This document shows, in pieces, positions 16,172-24,707 of a DNA stretch of 64,000 bases. Made by a program: the position numbers and the translations under genes. Below the pieces are notes generated by a model that did no database searches, had not been told where the DNA came from, and saw only the letters and a list, made by a program, of their open reading frames with translations. How positions within the stretch are numbered: position 1 is the first letter of the stretch; each line of letters opens with the position of its first letter. Origin of the DNA: Paenibacillus radicis (ex Gao et al. 2016) (lineage in GTDB: Bacteria > Bacillota > Bacilli > Paenibacillales > Paenibacillaceae); contig NZ_BMHY01000004.1 of assembly GCF_014641555.1 (NCBI RefSeq), positions 372,001-436,000 on the forward strand, written 5' to 3'.

Positions 16172-17668
16172 CTAACGAGAAGGAGAGTGATTAACAGCTC
16201 GTGACAAAATGTTGATACCATGCCTGATTTGGTCTTCCGTAAGGTTAGCATAGCCGAGCATGAATGTAGGACGAACCTGCTTATGCAGGGCAAAGTATTC
16301 CGTGGCCGGATAGATTTGTATGCCTGCGGCCAGGCTCAATCGCTGAATCTGTTGTACATCCAGTCCAGTATCCAATTCAACCATGAGATGAAGACCAGCC
16401 TCAGCTCCGTGGACCGTTACCCGCTTTCCAAACGCCTGATTCAGGGCATGTACCAAGCATGATCGCCGAGCAGCATAAATCCTGCTCATCTTGTGAATAT
16501 GTCTGGCATATTTGCCTGTAGTAATGAATCTTGCCAATGCTTCCTGCTCAAGTACAGGACTTAAACGGTCCGTGATCCATTTCACAGCCATAAATGCCGG
16601 CTTCAAATAAGGGGGTAGAACGACATAACCGAGCCGTAATGAGGGAAATAACGACTTACTGAAGCTGCCGATATAAATCACGTTCCCGGCAGGGAGCAAC
16701 CCGGCTAAGGAAGACTGTTTATTGCCTTCATAACGAAACTCACTATCATAATCATCCTCAACTATTAGTGCATGATGAGCGCTTGCCCATTCCAGCAATT
16801 GCAGGCGGCGTGCAAGCGACATGGTGACACCAACCGGAAATTGATGAGAAGGGGTGACATAGATCAGCTTGGGCGATTTTGCTTTCCCTGTCGTGCGTTC
16901 ATTGATTTGTTCCACACATAGTCCATCACGATCAACAGGAACGGGAACAACTTCTGCGCCGGAATATGCAAATAAATCACGCATAACGGTATGAGCAGGG
17001 TCTTCAACAATGACCTGATCCCCTTCCTGCAGCAGCACCCGGGTTAAAATATCCAGAGCTTGCGTGGCCCCAGTTGTAATTATTATTTGGTTCGGGTCGG
17101 CATGCAGAGAGCGTGTGTGCCGCAATAGAGCTGCAATTGCTGTTCTCAGTGATAATGATCCTTCAGCGCCTGCATAGGTCAAGTGCTCGGGCGTAGACTG
17201 CCGGCATGCCTCAGAGAGGCATTTCACCCATTGCTCCATAGGAAATTGATCCCAGGCGGGTATTCCGTGCTTGAAATCAATGATAGCACGGGGTTGCTCA
17301 ATATCAGGCACATCCCATAGGGGTTGATCGGCTTGCTGTAGCAGGCCTTGAACCTTACTGTTAAACTCGCCGCTATAATTTTCGTAAGCTTTATAGGCAG
17401 ACGTTGTAATGGGATGGGATGGTGCATTTACGCAAGTTTTGGCCCCTTGCTGCGATAGGATGAAACCCTCACTCTGCAGCTGGCTGTATGCTTCCAGAAC
17501 GACGGTTCTGGAAATACCAAGCTGTTCGGCAAGTACCCGCGAAGGGGCGAGCACTGTATTGTGCTCCAGCAGACCTGTTAGAATCGCATGCCGCAGCTGC
17601 TCATAAATCTGTCTATATAAAGGAACCGAAGCATCGTGATCTATGCGGATTAGAATCTCTAAGATCAA
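16172..17668 (-). CDS. MocR family (GntR HTH plus aminotransferase) regulator
   Basis: A 498-residue PdxR/MocR-type protein. The GntR winged HTH at residues 12-75 contains VPLYRQIYEQLRHAILTG and APSRVLAEQLGISRTVVLEAYSQL. The class I aminotransferase-like domain (about 110-490) contains IIITTGATQALDIL, VEDDYDSEFRY and the PLP lysine in YIGSFSKSLFPSLRLGYV. MocR proteins use the PLP fold as a sensor for B6 or amino compounds. It is divergent from the quinone reductase gene 77 bp away, its likely target. Confidence 0.9.
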   Translation of the reverse strand: MILEILIRIDHDASVPLYRQIYEQLRHAILTGLLEHNTVLAPSRVLAEQLGISRTVVLEAYSQLQSEGFILSQQGAKTCVNAPSHPITTSAYKAYENYSGEFNSKVQGLLQQADQPLWDVPDIEQPRAIIDFKHGIPAWDQFPMEQWVKCLSEACRQSTPEHLTYAGAEGSLSLRTAIAALLRHTRSLHADPNQIIITTGATQALDILTRVLLQEGDQVIVEDPAHTVMRDLFAYSGAEVVPVPVDRDGLCVEQINERTTGKAKSPKLIYVTPSHQFPVGVTMSLARRLQLLEWASAHHALIVEDDYDSEFRYEGNKQSSLAGLLPAGNVIYIGSFSKSLFPSLRLGYVVLPPYLKPAFMAVKWITDRLSPVLEQEALARFITTGKYARHIHKMSRIYAARRSCLVHALNQAFGKRVTVHGAEAGLHLMVELDTGLDVQQIQRLSLAAGIQIYPATEYFALHKQVRPTFMLGYANLTEDQIRHGINILSRAVNHSPSR

Positions 17669-17745
17669 GCGAGATCACTCCAAACCGTAGAGTTTAACTA
17701 TTGTTAGAAATTATATCACAGCTCGTGGAAGAAGGAGGAAATTAG

Positions 17746-18327
17746 ATGCAAATCATGCTAATACTAGCTCATCCCAAGAAGGGGAGCTTCAACCACGCTA
17801 TCGCGGAACGAATACATGCGTGCATTCATCAGTTAGGGCATTCTGTATGGTCCCATGATCTTTATGAAGAAAACTTTGATGCTGTCTACAGGTTCGATCA
17901 TGCAGATCAAGAGGATGTACTTGTGCAGCTGCATCGTGAACAGATTAGAAGATGTGACGGGCTTATTATTGTGCACCCCAATTGGTGGGGCCAGCCTCCG
18001 GCTATATTGAAGGGATGGATGGACCAAGTACTTGTAGAGGACGTAGCTTACGGCTTCGATCCAGACGATAATGGCAGTGGCGTTCCAACTGGTCTGCTTC
18101 ATGCAGAACAAGCGCTTATTATCAATACCTCTAACACACCACTAGAACGCGAACAGAGCGTATTTCAAGATCCGCTTGAGATGATATGGAAAAATTGCGT
18201 GCTGTATTACTGTGGCATCAAAAATGTCGAGCGTAAAGTATTCCGTGTTATCGCTGACAGTACTTATGAGGATAGAACAGCATGGTTAGCAGAGGCGGAA
18301 AATTTGGTGCAGCAGTATTTCAAATAA
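17746..18327 (+). CDS. NAD(P)H:quinone oxidoreductase (flavodoxin-like fold)
   Basis: A 193-residue member of the NQO1/KefF-type family: MLILAHPKKGSFNHAIAERI for flavin phosphate binding and LIIVHPNWWGQPPAILKGWM with the family signature, then a YGFDPDDNGSGVPTGLL loop. It is predicted to reduce quinones or electrophiles with NAD(P)H in the cytoplasm. The ATG follows GAAGGAGG. It pairs with the divergent MocR regulator. Confidence 0.87.
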   Translation: MQIMLILAHPKKGSFNHAIAERIHACIHQLGHSVWSHDLYEENFDAVYRFDHADQEDVLVQLHREQIRRCDGLIIVHPNWWGQPPAILKGWMDQVLVEDVAYGFDPDDNGSGVPTGLLHAEQALIINTSNTPLEREQSVFQDPLEMIWKNCVLYYCGIKNVERKVFRVIADSTYEDRTAWLAEAENLVQQYFK

Positions 18328-18497
18328 GACTTGCAAATTCGAGGATTTTATCATAAGAGAGGATGTGAACGGAAGAAACCGGCGAGTCTTACGAACTACG
18401 TTAAAATGAATATGTGTAGTATAATTTTACTATATTATTCCTGTTCCTTTGAACCTGAATCTGCTATTATATAGCAAATAACGGAAAGGCGAGGAAC

Positions 18498-19193
18498 ATG
18501 GGCATGGCTACTAAAGTTAGTTTCACATTATCTTTTATTATTTCACTTTTCATCGCGTTCATCTGCGGCGTGTATTTCTCAGATGAAGTGAAATCTAAAT
18601 TCAATCTCACGAACAGCACGACATTGGCTAATGATCGACATGAATCGGCTAAAGCCGAAACTGGGCAAAAAGCGGCTTCAAATGATGAGCAGAAGACGGA
18701 TACCGTAAACAAACCATCTATTGAAGATGACAAAGGCGAAGAAAGTACAGAGACTTCTGGTATTGGGGATCAAAGTGGTAAAGAACAGGCTGTCGACGAA
18801 CCCGAAGTTACCCGAGTGACAGCGGAAGACCGTTTCAGTGAGCCAAATGATTTCCAATATGGCATTAATTCCGCGAACGGTATCACACTGACATGGTACG
18901 TCAATAATTTGACGGGCAAAACGATCAACTACTATACCGTCAAACTCAGCACCTTTAATCCTGTAGGCGATCCTTCATATGACGAGCACTCCAAGAAGAG
19001 CACCTTCAGTCTTCGTTATGTCGGACCGATCGAACCTGAAGAAGAACTCGGCATATTTAAGCGTTTTACGTATCAAGGTGCTTTGAAATCGATCCGTATC
19101 GACGAGGTTGAACTGGAATATGCAGACGGCACCAAAGAAACGGTCGTCTACGATCTCACGACTTCGGACAGCAGCGGACTCAACGCTAGCTAG
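18498..19193 (+). CDS. Hypothetical single-pass membrane protein
   Basis: A 231-residue protein. An N-terminal membrane helix (residues 6-28, VSFTLSFIISLFIAFICGVYF) is followed by a polar, acidic linker of about 80 residues. A C-terminal beta domain (about 120-215) ends SIRIDEVELEYADG and contains the FSLRYVGPIEPEEE stretch. The last part resembles DUF5780-like extracellular domains in Firmicutes proteins, but I hold that loosely. It is probably anchored outside the cell by its signal anchor. It is monocistronic with a strong terminator. Confidence 0.7.
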   Translation: MGMATKVSFTLSFIISLFIAFICGVYFSDEVKSKFNLTNSTTLANDRHESAKAETGQKAASNDEQKTDTVNKPSIEDDKGEESTETSGIGDQSGKEQAVDEPEVTRVTAEDRFSEPNDFQYGINSANGITLTWYVNNLTGKTINYYTVKLSTFNPVGDPSYDEHSKKSTFSLRYVGPIEPEEELGIFKRFTYQGALKSIRIDEVELEYADGTKETVVYDLTTSDSSGLNAS

Positions 19194-19216
19194 GAATAGA
19201 TAGCCATATATAACTC

Positions 19217-19260
19217 TATAACAAAAGCAGCCGATCAGAAGATCGGCTGCTTTTGTTATA
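19217..19260. terminator. Terminator with perfect 20-bp stem
   Basis: Arms 19217-19236 and 19241-19260 around AGAA contain CAGCCGATC / GATCGGCTG and A/T-rich outer ends. It can work in both directions and follows the hypothetical membrane protein gene. Confidence 0.85.
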
Positions 19261-19391
19261 GAAATAATGAGGATAGAAACATCATGCTATAGGCATACTA
19301 GCGCAGAAACACGGGGACGTAACATGCAATATTTCTACCGCAGAGAAAACATCCCCGGAAAAGTTAACATGGTAAAGGAGAGTTGCGAAAA

Positions 19392-19823
19392 ATGGATGTT
19401 ATAGAAAAGAAGCTCTACACAGCTACCGTAACCGTAGAAGGCGGCAGGGAAGGCAAAGCGGTATCCAGTGATGGTGTTCTTGATATGGAGCTAAAGGTTC
19501 CGAAAGAACTGGGGGGACCGGGCGGCCACGGAAGCAATCCGGAGCAGTTGTTTGCAGCCGGATTTGCCGCATGCTTTGAAGGTGCGATCGGCGTTGTTTT
19601 GAGGAAAAAGAAAATGAAAACGGAAGGCACCAAAATTACATCGCAGGTTACGATTGGCAAGGACGCAAACGATGGTTTTGTCTTGTCCGTATACATGGAC
19701 ATTTCTATTAAGGGGCTAGAAACGAATGTTTCGAAAGAAATCGTTGAGGAAGCTCATGAGGTTTGCCCTTATTCTCGAGCAACCCGTGGAAATATCGAAG
19801 TGATCACAAACGTAGTAGAGTAA
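19392..19823 (+). CDS. ohr: Organic hydroperoxide resistance protein (Ohr/OsmC family)
   Basis: A 143-residue Ohr protein: LYTATVTVEGGREGKAVSSDG, LGGPGGHGSNPEQLFAAGFAACFEGA with the peroxidatic cysteine, and EEAHEVCPYSRATRGNIEV with the resolving cysteine. It reduces organic peroxides using dithiol (lipoyl) donors. I chose the ATG at 19392, 10 bases after AAGGAG; the in-frame TTG at 19383 abuts the site. No ohrR of the MarR family is next to it; the nearest regulator is a TetR gene downstream. Confidence 0.92.
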   Translation: MDVIEKKLYTATVTVEGGREGKAVSSDGVLDMELKVPKELGGPGGHGSNPEQLFAAGFAACFEGAIGVVLRKKKMKTEGTKITSQVTIGKDANDGFVLSVYMDISIKGLETNVSKEIVEEAHEVCPYSRATRGNIEVITNVVE

Positions 19824-19905
19824 ACCCGACATACGAATATAACAATATTCGAAGTACATTATGGAAAAGAACATAGAAGCGGATGTTTCTGTAAAGGAAG
19901 TAAAA

Positions 19906-19940
19906 GGAGGAGGAGCGTTTTTGCGTTCCTCCTTGTTTTC
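19906..19940 (+). terminator. Terminator after ohr
   Basis: AGGAGGAGCG / CGTTCCTCCT stem with one G-T pair and a short T-rich loop, followed by TGTTTTC. Confidence 0.65.
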
Positions 19941-19960
19941 AATAGGTGATATTCATTTAA

Positions 19961-20042
19961 GAACGATTGTTCAAATTTATTCTTGACCGATCGTTCTTAA
20001 GGTGATACATTTGTTCTCGAAAGAACTTGACCGATCGTTCTT
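19961..20042. promoter_or_regulatory. Three operator sites upstream of the TetR gene
   Basis: Two near-identical sites, TTGACCGATCGTTCTT at 19983 and again at 20027, plus a related inverted copy GAACGATTGTTC at 19961-19972. The dyad core resembles typical TetR-family operators (AACGATCGTT-like). They occupy the 100 bp before the TetR start, so autorepression is likely, perhaps with control of the downstream hydrolase and exporter genes. Confidence 0.7.
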
Positions 20043-20075
20043 TATTCTAGGTTTGATTTGAAAGGAGGATTATGG

Positions 20076-20651
20076 ATGGCTAGAACAAAGGAATTTGATC
20101 GTGATACAGTTTTGCATAAAGGCATGCTGTTATTCTGGGAGCAAGGGTATGAGAAAACCTCCATGAAAGAATTAGTAACACACATGGGGATTCATAAAGG
20201 GAGCTTGTATGATACGTTTAGCGATAAAAATTCGTTATATATCGAAGCATTGAAAAGATATAGTGAAAAGCTTGAGCAATCTTATAAGATTCGCCTGGCT
20301 GGTCTTTCTGCGAGAGAAGCAATTCAAATGCTGTTTGAAAGGGCGATTCATCCCGGGGAAGAGTCTCCTGTAGGCTGCTTTATCGTAAATACTGCGGTTG
20401 AATTGGCCAATCATGATTCAGAAGCAAGGGATTGCGTTCTTCAGTTCTGGGACTTTACGGAACAATTAATACATGACCTTATCATAGAAGGTCAACAATC
20501 GGGGGAACTTTCCAAGACGCTAGACGCAGAACAGCATGCTCAATATTTTAACAATGCACTGATCGGACTTCGCGTTATGGTTAAAACGATTGCAGACAGA
20601 GATAAATTACGCCAAATTATTGCAATGAATATGTCTATATTAGATTGTTAA
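20076..20651 (+). CDS. TetR/AcrR family repressor
   Basis: A 191-residue TetR protein. The HTH at about residues 8-50 has ILFWEQGYEKTSMKELV-type sequence (LLFWEQGYEKTSMKELVTHM) and IHKGSLYDTFSDKNSLY; the C-terminal ligand domain includes GCFIVNTAVELANHD, typical of the AcuR/YxaF-like group. Start ATG 20076 lies 6 bases after AGGAGGA; an in-frame TTG upstream would place that site inside the gene. It opens the cluster of duplicated hydrolases and an exporter. Confidence 0.9.
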   Translation: MARTKEFDRDTVLHKGMLLFWEQGYEKTSMKELVTHMGIHKGSLYDTFSDKNSLYIEALKRYSEKLEQSYKIRLAGLSAREAIQMLFERAIHPGEESPVGCFIVNTAVELANHDSEARDCVLQFWDFTEQLIHDLIIEGQQSGELSKTLDAEQHAQYFNNALIGLRVMVKTIADRDKLRQIIAMNMSILDC

Positions 20652-20706
20652 TATACTAAGTTTTTATTCAAATTCATCTAAACCATCCGGAAGGGACTGC
20701 ATACCT

Positions 20707-21321
20707 ATGACAAACTTATACGATAAAACGACGACAGGACTTCTATTGGTTGATCCTTATAATGATTTTTTGTCTGAGGAAGGTAAACTATATCCTCGAA
20801 CGAAAGAAGTATCGGAATCCGTAAACATGATCGAGCATTTAAAACAAACCGTTGATGGTGCACGCAAAGCCGGCATTCGTGTTTTTTATGTCCCTCATCA
20901 CCGATCTGAGCCGAATGATTTCGACTCTTGGCTGCATCCGACTCCTTATCAGCTGAAAGCCAAACAAGGCCAGGTATTTGCCAAAGATTCATGGGGAGGG
21001 GAATTCCATCCCGATTTTCTGCCCCAACAAGGTGATGTAATTGTTAAAGAGCATTGGGGCAGCAGCGGATTCGCGAACACGGATTTGGATCATCAATTAA
21101 AGATGCATGGTGTGCAAAAAATTATCGTGGTCGGCATGCTAGCCAATACATGCATTGAAGCGACCGCAAGATTCGGCATGGAGCTTGGCTATCATGTTAC
21201 GCTCGTTAGAGATGCGACATCAGCTTTTACAAAAGAGGCGCTGCATGCGGCACATGAAATCAATGGCCCTACATTTGCGCATGCTATACTCACAACTGAA
21301 GAACTCCTTTTCAGGTTATAA
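20707..21321 (+). CDS. Isochorismatase-fold cysteine hydrolase, copy 1
   Basis: A 204-residue cysteine hydrolase. The triad is visible: Asp in LLLVDPYNDF, Lys in VIVKEHWGSSGF and Cys in LANTCIEATARFG. Members cleave isochorismate, nicotinamide, N-carbamoyl compounds or related amides; the substrate here is unknown. It lies 55 bases after the TetR gene and before the MFS gene. A second copy (23376-23990) is closely similar over its full length. Confidence 0.88.
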   Translation: MTNLYDKTTTGLLLVDPYNDFLSEEGKLYPRTKEVSESVNMIEHLKQTVDGARKAGIRVFYVPHHRSEPNDFDSWLHPTPYQLKAKQGQVFAKDSWGGEFHPDFLPQQGDVIVKEHWGSSGFANTDLDHQLKMHGVQKIIVVGMLANTCIEATARFGMELGYHVTLVRDATSAFTKEALHAAHEINGPTFAHAILTTEELLFRL

Positions 21322-21386
21322 GATTAAACTTATACAGCTTCACGAGTGCCATTAACCAAAGTGCAAATAGATAGGACGGTAGCAAC

Positions 21387-22727
21387 ATGAATGACAAAAT
21401 TGTAATGCCGGTATGGACCTTTGGACTGTTCATCGTGATCATGAACACGACGATGTTTAATGTTTCGATCCCGAGCATTATTGGGGATATTGGCGTTTCG
21501 GCGTCCCTTGGTTCATGGATTATTTCAAGCTATTCGATTGGGTATGCCTTATCAACGATGATTTACAGCAGGCTGTCCGACGTACTGCCTATTCGAAGAC
21601 TGTTGGCGGTTGGACTGGTGATATTGGGTCTCGCATCTGTTTTTGGCATCTTTGCTTCTAATTTTCAAGCGTTATTGTTCGCTCGAATTGCGCAATCTGC
21701 CGGCGCAGGTGTGACAGCGGGACTTGGTCTTGTGATAGCGAGCCGATATATTCCTTATGAAAGACGAGGCCGAGCGATTGCGATGATATCGGCGGGATCT
21801 GCGATGGCATTCGGTCTGGGGCCGATTGTCGGAGGACTCATTACGGAATATATCGGCTGGGAGGGATTATTCGGCGTTACGAGCCTTGTGCTTCTGCTTC
21901 TTCCCGTGTTATTGCGGCTGCTTCCTAAGGAACAGCCAAAGCCATTTCGCTTTGATTTGTTAGGCGCCGTTCTGACCGTTGCCAATGCTGTGGCCATTCT
22001 GACTGCCGTTACACAGCGATCATTCTTCTGGCTGGCAGTCGGAATCCTATCGATCGCCGTTCATATCTGGCATCTGCAACGAAAGAATGAATCTTTTATC
22101 AACCCGAAACTTTTCGCAGAACCGAAGTATCGAAAACTGCTTTATGTCGGCTTCAGTATCCTGGTGCTGAATCTGGGGAATCTGTTTATCATGCCGCTGG
22201 TACTTGCTAATCTATTCACAGATTCACCGCTGATGATCGGCCTTACAATTGCGCCTGGTGCTGTTTTATCCGCCTTTCTAACACGCTTTGTCGGGGGCTG
22301 GATTGATCGCTATGGTAATATGCGTGTCCTCATTATCGGACAGGTTATTTTAGCATTGGTTTTGATTGTATTTTGGGCGATGATCGGCATATCGGCGGCC
22401 GTAGTGTTGGTTGGATACTTATTCTTCTCACCCGCGGCTTCAGCATCGTTAGCATCATTAAATAATGAAACAACCCGTATTTTGCCATCCAACTTGATTG
22501 GTTCTGGCATGGGTTTCATGCAGCTCATTCAGTTTTTCGGCGGTTCGGTTTCCGTAGCGGTGTGCGGCATACTGCTCGATATTCAAAAGAAGGATTCCCT
22601 TGTTCATGCCTATGAGTTTGTATATGCCGCTTTGATAGCAGTCAGTATTTGTTCCTTATTCATGCTTACTTGGTATGTTCGATCGAATCAACGAGCTGCA
22701 TCACGATCTATATTGGCTAACGAATAA
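21387..22727 (+). CDS. DHA2-like 14-TM MFS exporter
   Basis: A 446-residue MFS transporter resembling TetA(L)/Bmr3-like DHA2 drug:H+ antiporters. TM1 contains MNTTMFNVSIPSIIGDIG, motif A region has SRLSDVLPIRRLL, and TM5 has AGSAMAFGLGPIVGG. Expected to extrude a hydrophobic drug or the product of the neighbouring hydrolases. It lies between the two hydrolase copies; the intergenic distances (under 70 bases) support one transcription unit with the TetR gene. Confidence 0.87.
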   Translation: MNDKIVMPVWTFGLFIVIMNTTMFNVSIPSIIGDIGVSASLGSWIISSYSIGYALSTMIYSRLSDVLPIRRLLAVGLVILGLASVFGIFASNFQALLFARIAQSAGAGVTAGLGLVIASRYIPYERRGRAIAMISAGSAMAFGLGPIVGGLITEYIGWEGLFGVTSLVLLLLPVLLRLLPKEQPKPFRFDLLGAVLTVANAVAILTAVTQRSFFWLAVGILSIAVHIWHLQRKNESFINPKLFAEPKYRKLLYVGFSILVLNLGNLFIMPLVLANLFTDSPLMIGLTIAPGAVLSAFLTRFVGGWIDRYGNMRVLIIGQVILALVLIVFWAMIGISAAVVLVGYLFFSPAASASLASLNNETTRILPSNLIGSGMGFMQLIQFFGGSVSVAVCGILLDIQKKDSLVHAYEFVYAALIAVSICSLFMLTWYVRSNQRAASRSILANE

Positions 22728-22787
22728 ATTATGTCTGAGAAACCTCATAATAACGAAGGACCTAAAATTTAGAAGGGGGTTTTTCGA

Positions 22788-23324
22788 ATATCTGAGATAC
22801 GTGAAGACCTAACGTTAACCAAATCAGTCTGCAGCCATGTTATCAATGTTCCTTTTGCGAAAGTTGATATTGGAAAATGGATATTCTCCCTCTCCGACGC
22901 TGAATATCAAAGATGCTGTCCTCCTGACCATATTGCGGTAGGCACTACTACAACGGAAGACGGTCGTCCAATGTCCATTAATGTTGAGACAATCGGTACC
23001 AGTCTCGCCGTACAGCATTATGTCGGAGAGGTCGTCGAGAAAGATTTTTGCCGGATGGTCTCTACCTCCGACATCTTCCTTTCAAACGGAAGAACACAAA
23101 TGCAAGTGATATGGGAGCTTAGGGTTAAACCTGTCAACGACAATCAGACAGAATTTACGAATTCTGTGCAATCACATCCTACCGAGGATTTCTTGACAAT
23201 TATCGAGAGCCAGGGACTAACGTTCGAACAAGTGGTGAAGGATAGACAACAAATTGTAGAGGATCACAACGGACGCGAAACACCGCTTTTTGCGGAGAGC
23301 ATTGCACGTGCTGCGCGCGGATAG
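22788..23324 (+). CDS. Unknown protein of the duplicated cluster, copy 1 (atypical start)
   Basis: About 178 residues, homologous along its whole length to the protein at 24025-24573: IREDLTL at the N-terminus, SDAEYQRCCPPDHIAVGTTT, EDGRPMSINVE, IGTSL-QHYVGEVV and TQMQVIWEL. The first standard start is ATG 22971, but the homologous frame is open from ATA 22788, which lies 8 bases after AGAAGGGGG, exactly where copy 2 has ATG. I therefore give the full frame. Either ATA initiates, or the gene makes only the last 117 residues. Family not recognised. Confidence 0.6.
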   Translation: MSEIREDLTLTKSVCSHVINVPFAKVDIGKWIFSLSDAEYQRCCPPDHIAVGTTTTEDGRPMSINVETIGTSLAVQHYVGEVVEKDFCRMVSTSDIFLSNGRTQMQVIWELRVKPVNDNQTEFTNSVQSHPTEDFLTIIESQGLTFEQVVKDRQQIVEDHNGRETPLFAESIARAARG

Positions 23325-23375
23325 TTGCCCCTCAACGAATTGTACTTCCAACAGAAAAGTGAGGAATGCTGCCCT

Positions 23376-23990
23376 ATGACAAAAGCCTATGATAAAGGAA
23401 TTACAGGGTTATTGTTGGTTGATCCCTATAATGATTTCTTATCTAATGAAGGTAAAGCTTATGCTCGCCACCAAGAAGTATCGGAATCGGTAAACCTGCT
23501 TAAACATCTGAAGGAGATCGTGGATAGGGCTCGAAAAGTCGGAATCCGTGTTTTTTATGTTCCCCATCACCGGTCAGAACCGGATGATTTCGATACTTGG
23601 CTGTATCCGAATCCTAATCAGGTTAGAGCTCAAAAATCACAAATATTTGCCAAAGGTAGTTGGGGCGGGGAATTTCATCCCGATTTTCAACCTCATAAGG
23701 GTGACGTCATTATCAAAGAGCATTGGGCTAGCAGCGGATTTGCGAACACGGACTTGGATCATCAGCTGAAAATGCATGGCTTACAGAAGATTATCGTGAT
23801 CGGCTTGTTAGCCAATACATGCATCGAAGCAACCGCACGCTTCGGCTCAGAGCTGGGTTATCATGTTACTCTGGTTAAAGATGCTACTGCGGCTTATAGC
23901 AAAGAGGCAATGCACTCGGCACATGAAGTTAATGGGCCTACGTTTGCTCACGCTATTCTCACAACAGAAGAACTTCTTGCTCAACTGTAA
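23376..23990 (+). CDS. Isochorismatase-fold cysteine hydrolase, copy 2
   Basis: A 204-residue paralogue of the 20707 gene, with the same triad (Asp in LLLVDPYNDF, Lys in VIIKEHWASSGF, Cys in LLANTCIEATARFG) and the same length. Differences cluster in the N-terminal half. ATG 23376 follows GAGGA by about 10 bases. With its downstream partner it forms the second copy of a [hydrolase + unknown protein] module. Confidence 0.88.
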   Translation: MTKAYDKGITGLLLVDPYNDFLSNEGKAYARHQEVSESVNLLKHLKEIVDRARKVGIRVFYVPHHRSEPDDFDTWLYPNPNQVRAQKSQIFAKGSWGGEFHPDFQPHKGDVIIKEHWASSGFANTDLDHQLKMHGLQKIIVIGLLANTCIEATARFGSELGYHVTLVKDATAAYSKEAMHSAHEVNGPTFAHAILTTEELLAQL

Positions 23991-24024
23991 CGATGTGACG
24001 AAATAACATAGAGGAGGCCTGCTT

Positions 24025-24573
24025 ATGTCCAAGATTCGGGAAGACCTGACTCTCGCAAAATCAAGCTTTAGCCACATCATCGACGTTCCCGTGGAAAAAG
24101 TCGACATCGGACAATGGTTGTTTTCGCTTTCTGAAGCCGAATATCAACGTTGCTGTCCTCCAGATCACATCGCGGTAGGAACAACTACGACGGAAGACGG
24201 ACGTCCTATGTCGATAAACGTGGAGAAAATCGGTACCAGTCTTTCGATTCAGCATTATGTTGGAGAAGTCGTTGGAAAACACAACTGCCGTTTGGTCTCT
24301 ATAACCGATATTTTTATTTCGAATGAGCAGCGAACCCAAATGCAAGTAATTTGGGAGCTTAGCGTAAAGCCCGTAAACGCTGATCAATCCGAATTTACGA
24401 ATTTTGTGGAAACCCATCCGTCAGAACATTTATTGGGTATTTTTGAGAGTCAGGGTCTAACGTTTGAGCAGGCCTCCGCGTCCCGTCAAGAAATATCGGA
24501 GGATCATAACAGACGAGAGGCGCCTCTTTTCGCAAAAAGCATCGAACGAGCTGCAGGTGGGGGAGTGCATTAA
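24025..24573 (+). CDS. Unknown protein of the duplicated cluster, copy 2
   Basis: A 182-residue soluble protein, not recognised. It has a CC pair (YQRCCPPDHIAVG), an EDGRPMSINVEKIG segment and a regular beta pattern through the middle, possibly a START/SRPBCC-like fold. It starts with ATG 7 bases after GAGGAGG, 34 bases after the hydrolase gene, so the two are probably cotranscribed. Constant pairing with the hydrolase suggests a shared pathway. Confidence 0.65.
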   Translation: MSKIREDLTLAKSSFSHIIDVPVEKVDIGQWLFSLSEAEYQRCCPPDHIAVGTTTTEDGRPMSINVEKIGTSLSIQHYVGEVVGKHNCRLVSITDIFISNEQRTQMQVIWELSVKPVNADQSEFTNFVETHPSEHLLGIFESQGLTFEQASASRQEISEDHNRREAPLFAKSIERAAGGGVH

Positions 24574-24579
24574 GAGTCG

Positions 24580-24622
24580 ATGGGATAAAGTTCTTGTTAT
24601 AAATACAAGAATTTTATCCCAT
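24580..24622 (+). terminator. Terminator ending the TetR cluster
   Basis: ATGGGATAAA-G-TTCTTGT pairs with ACAAGAA-TT-TTATCCCAT, followed by TTT. Located 7 bases after the last gene of the cluster. Confidence 0.8.
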
Positions 24623-24707
24623 TTTCGTATAATTTCATTAAAGGCAACAGACATGTTGTTTAGCTATGATAATATTATTGGAACAATATAAAGAAATGAG
24701 TGGTAGC

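Noticed and set aside
15965..16204. 79-codon plus-strand frame
   Set aside because: It runs through the perfect terminator hairpin, lacks a ribosome binding site and overlaps the end of the MocR gene.
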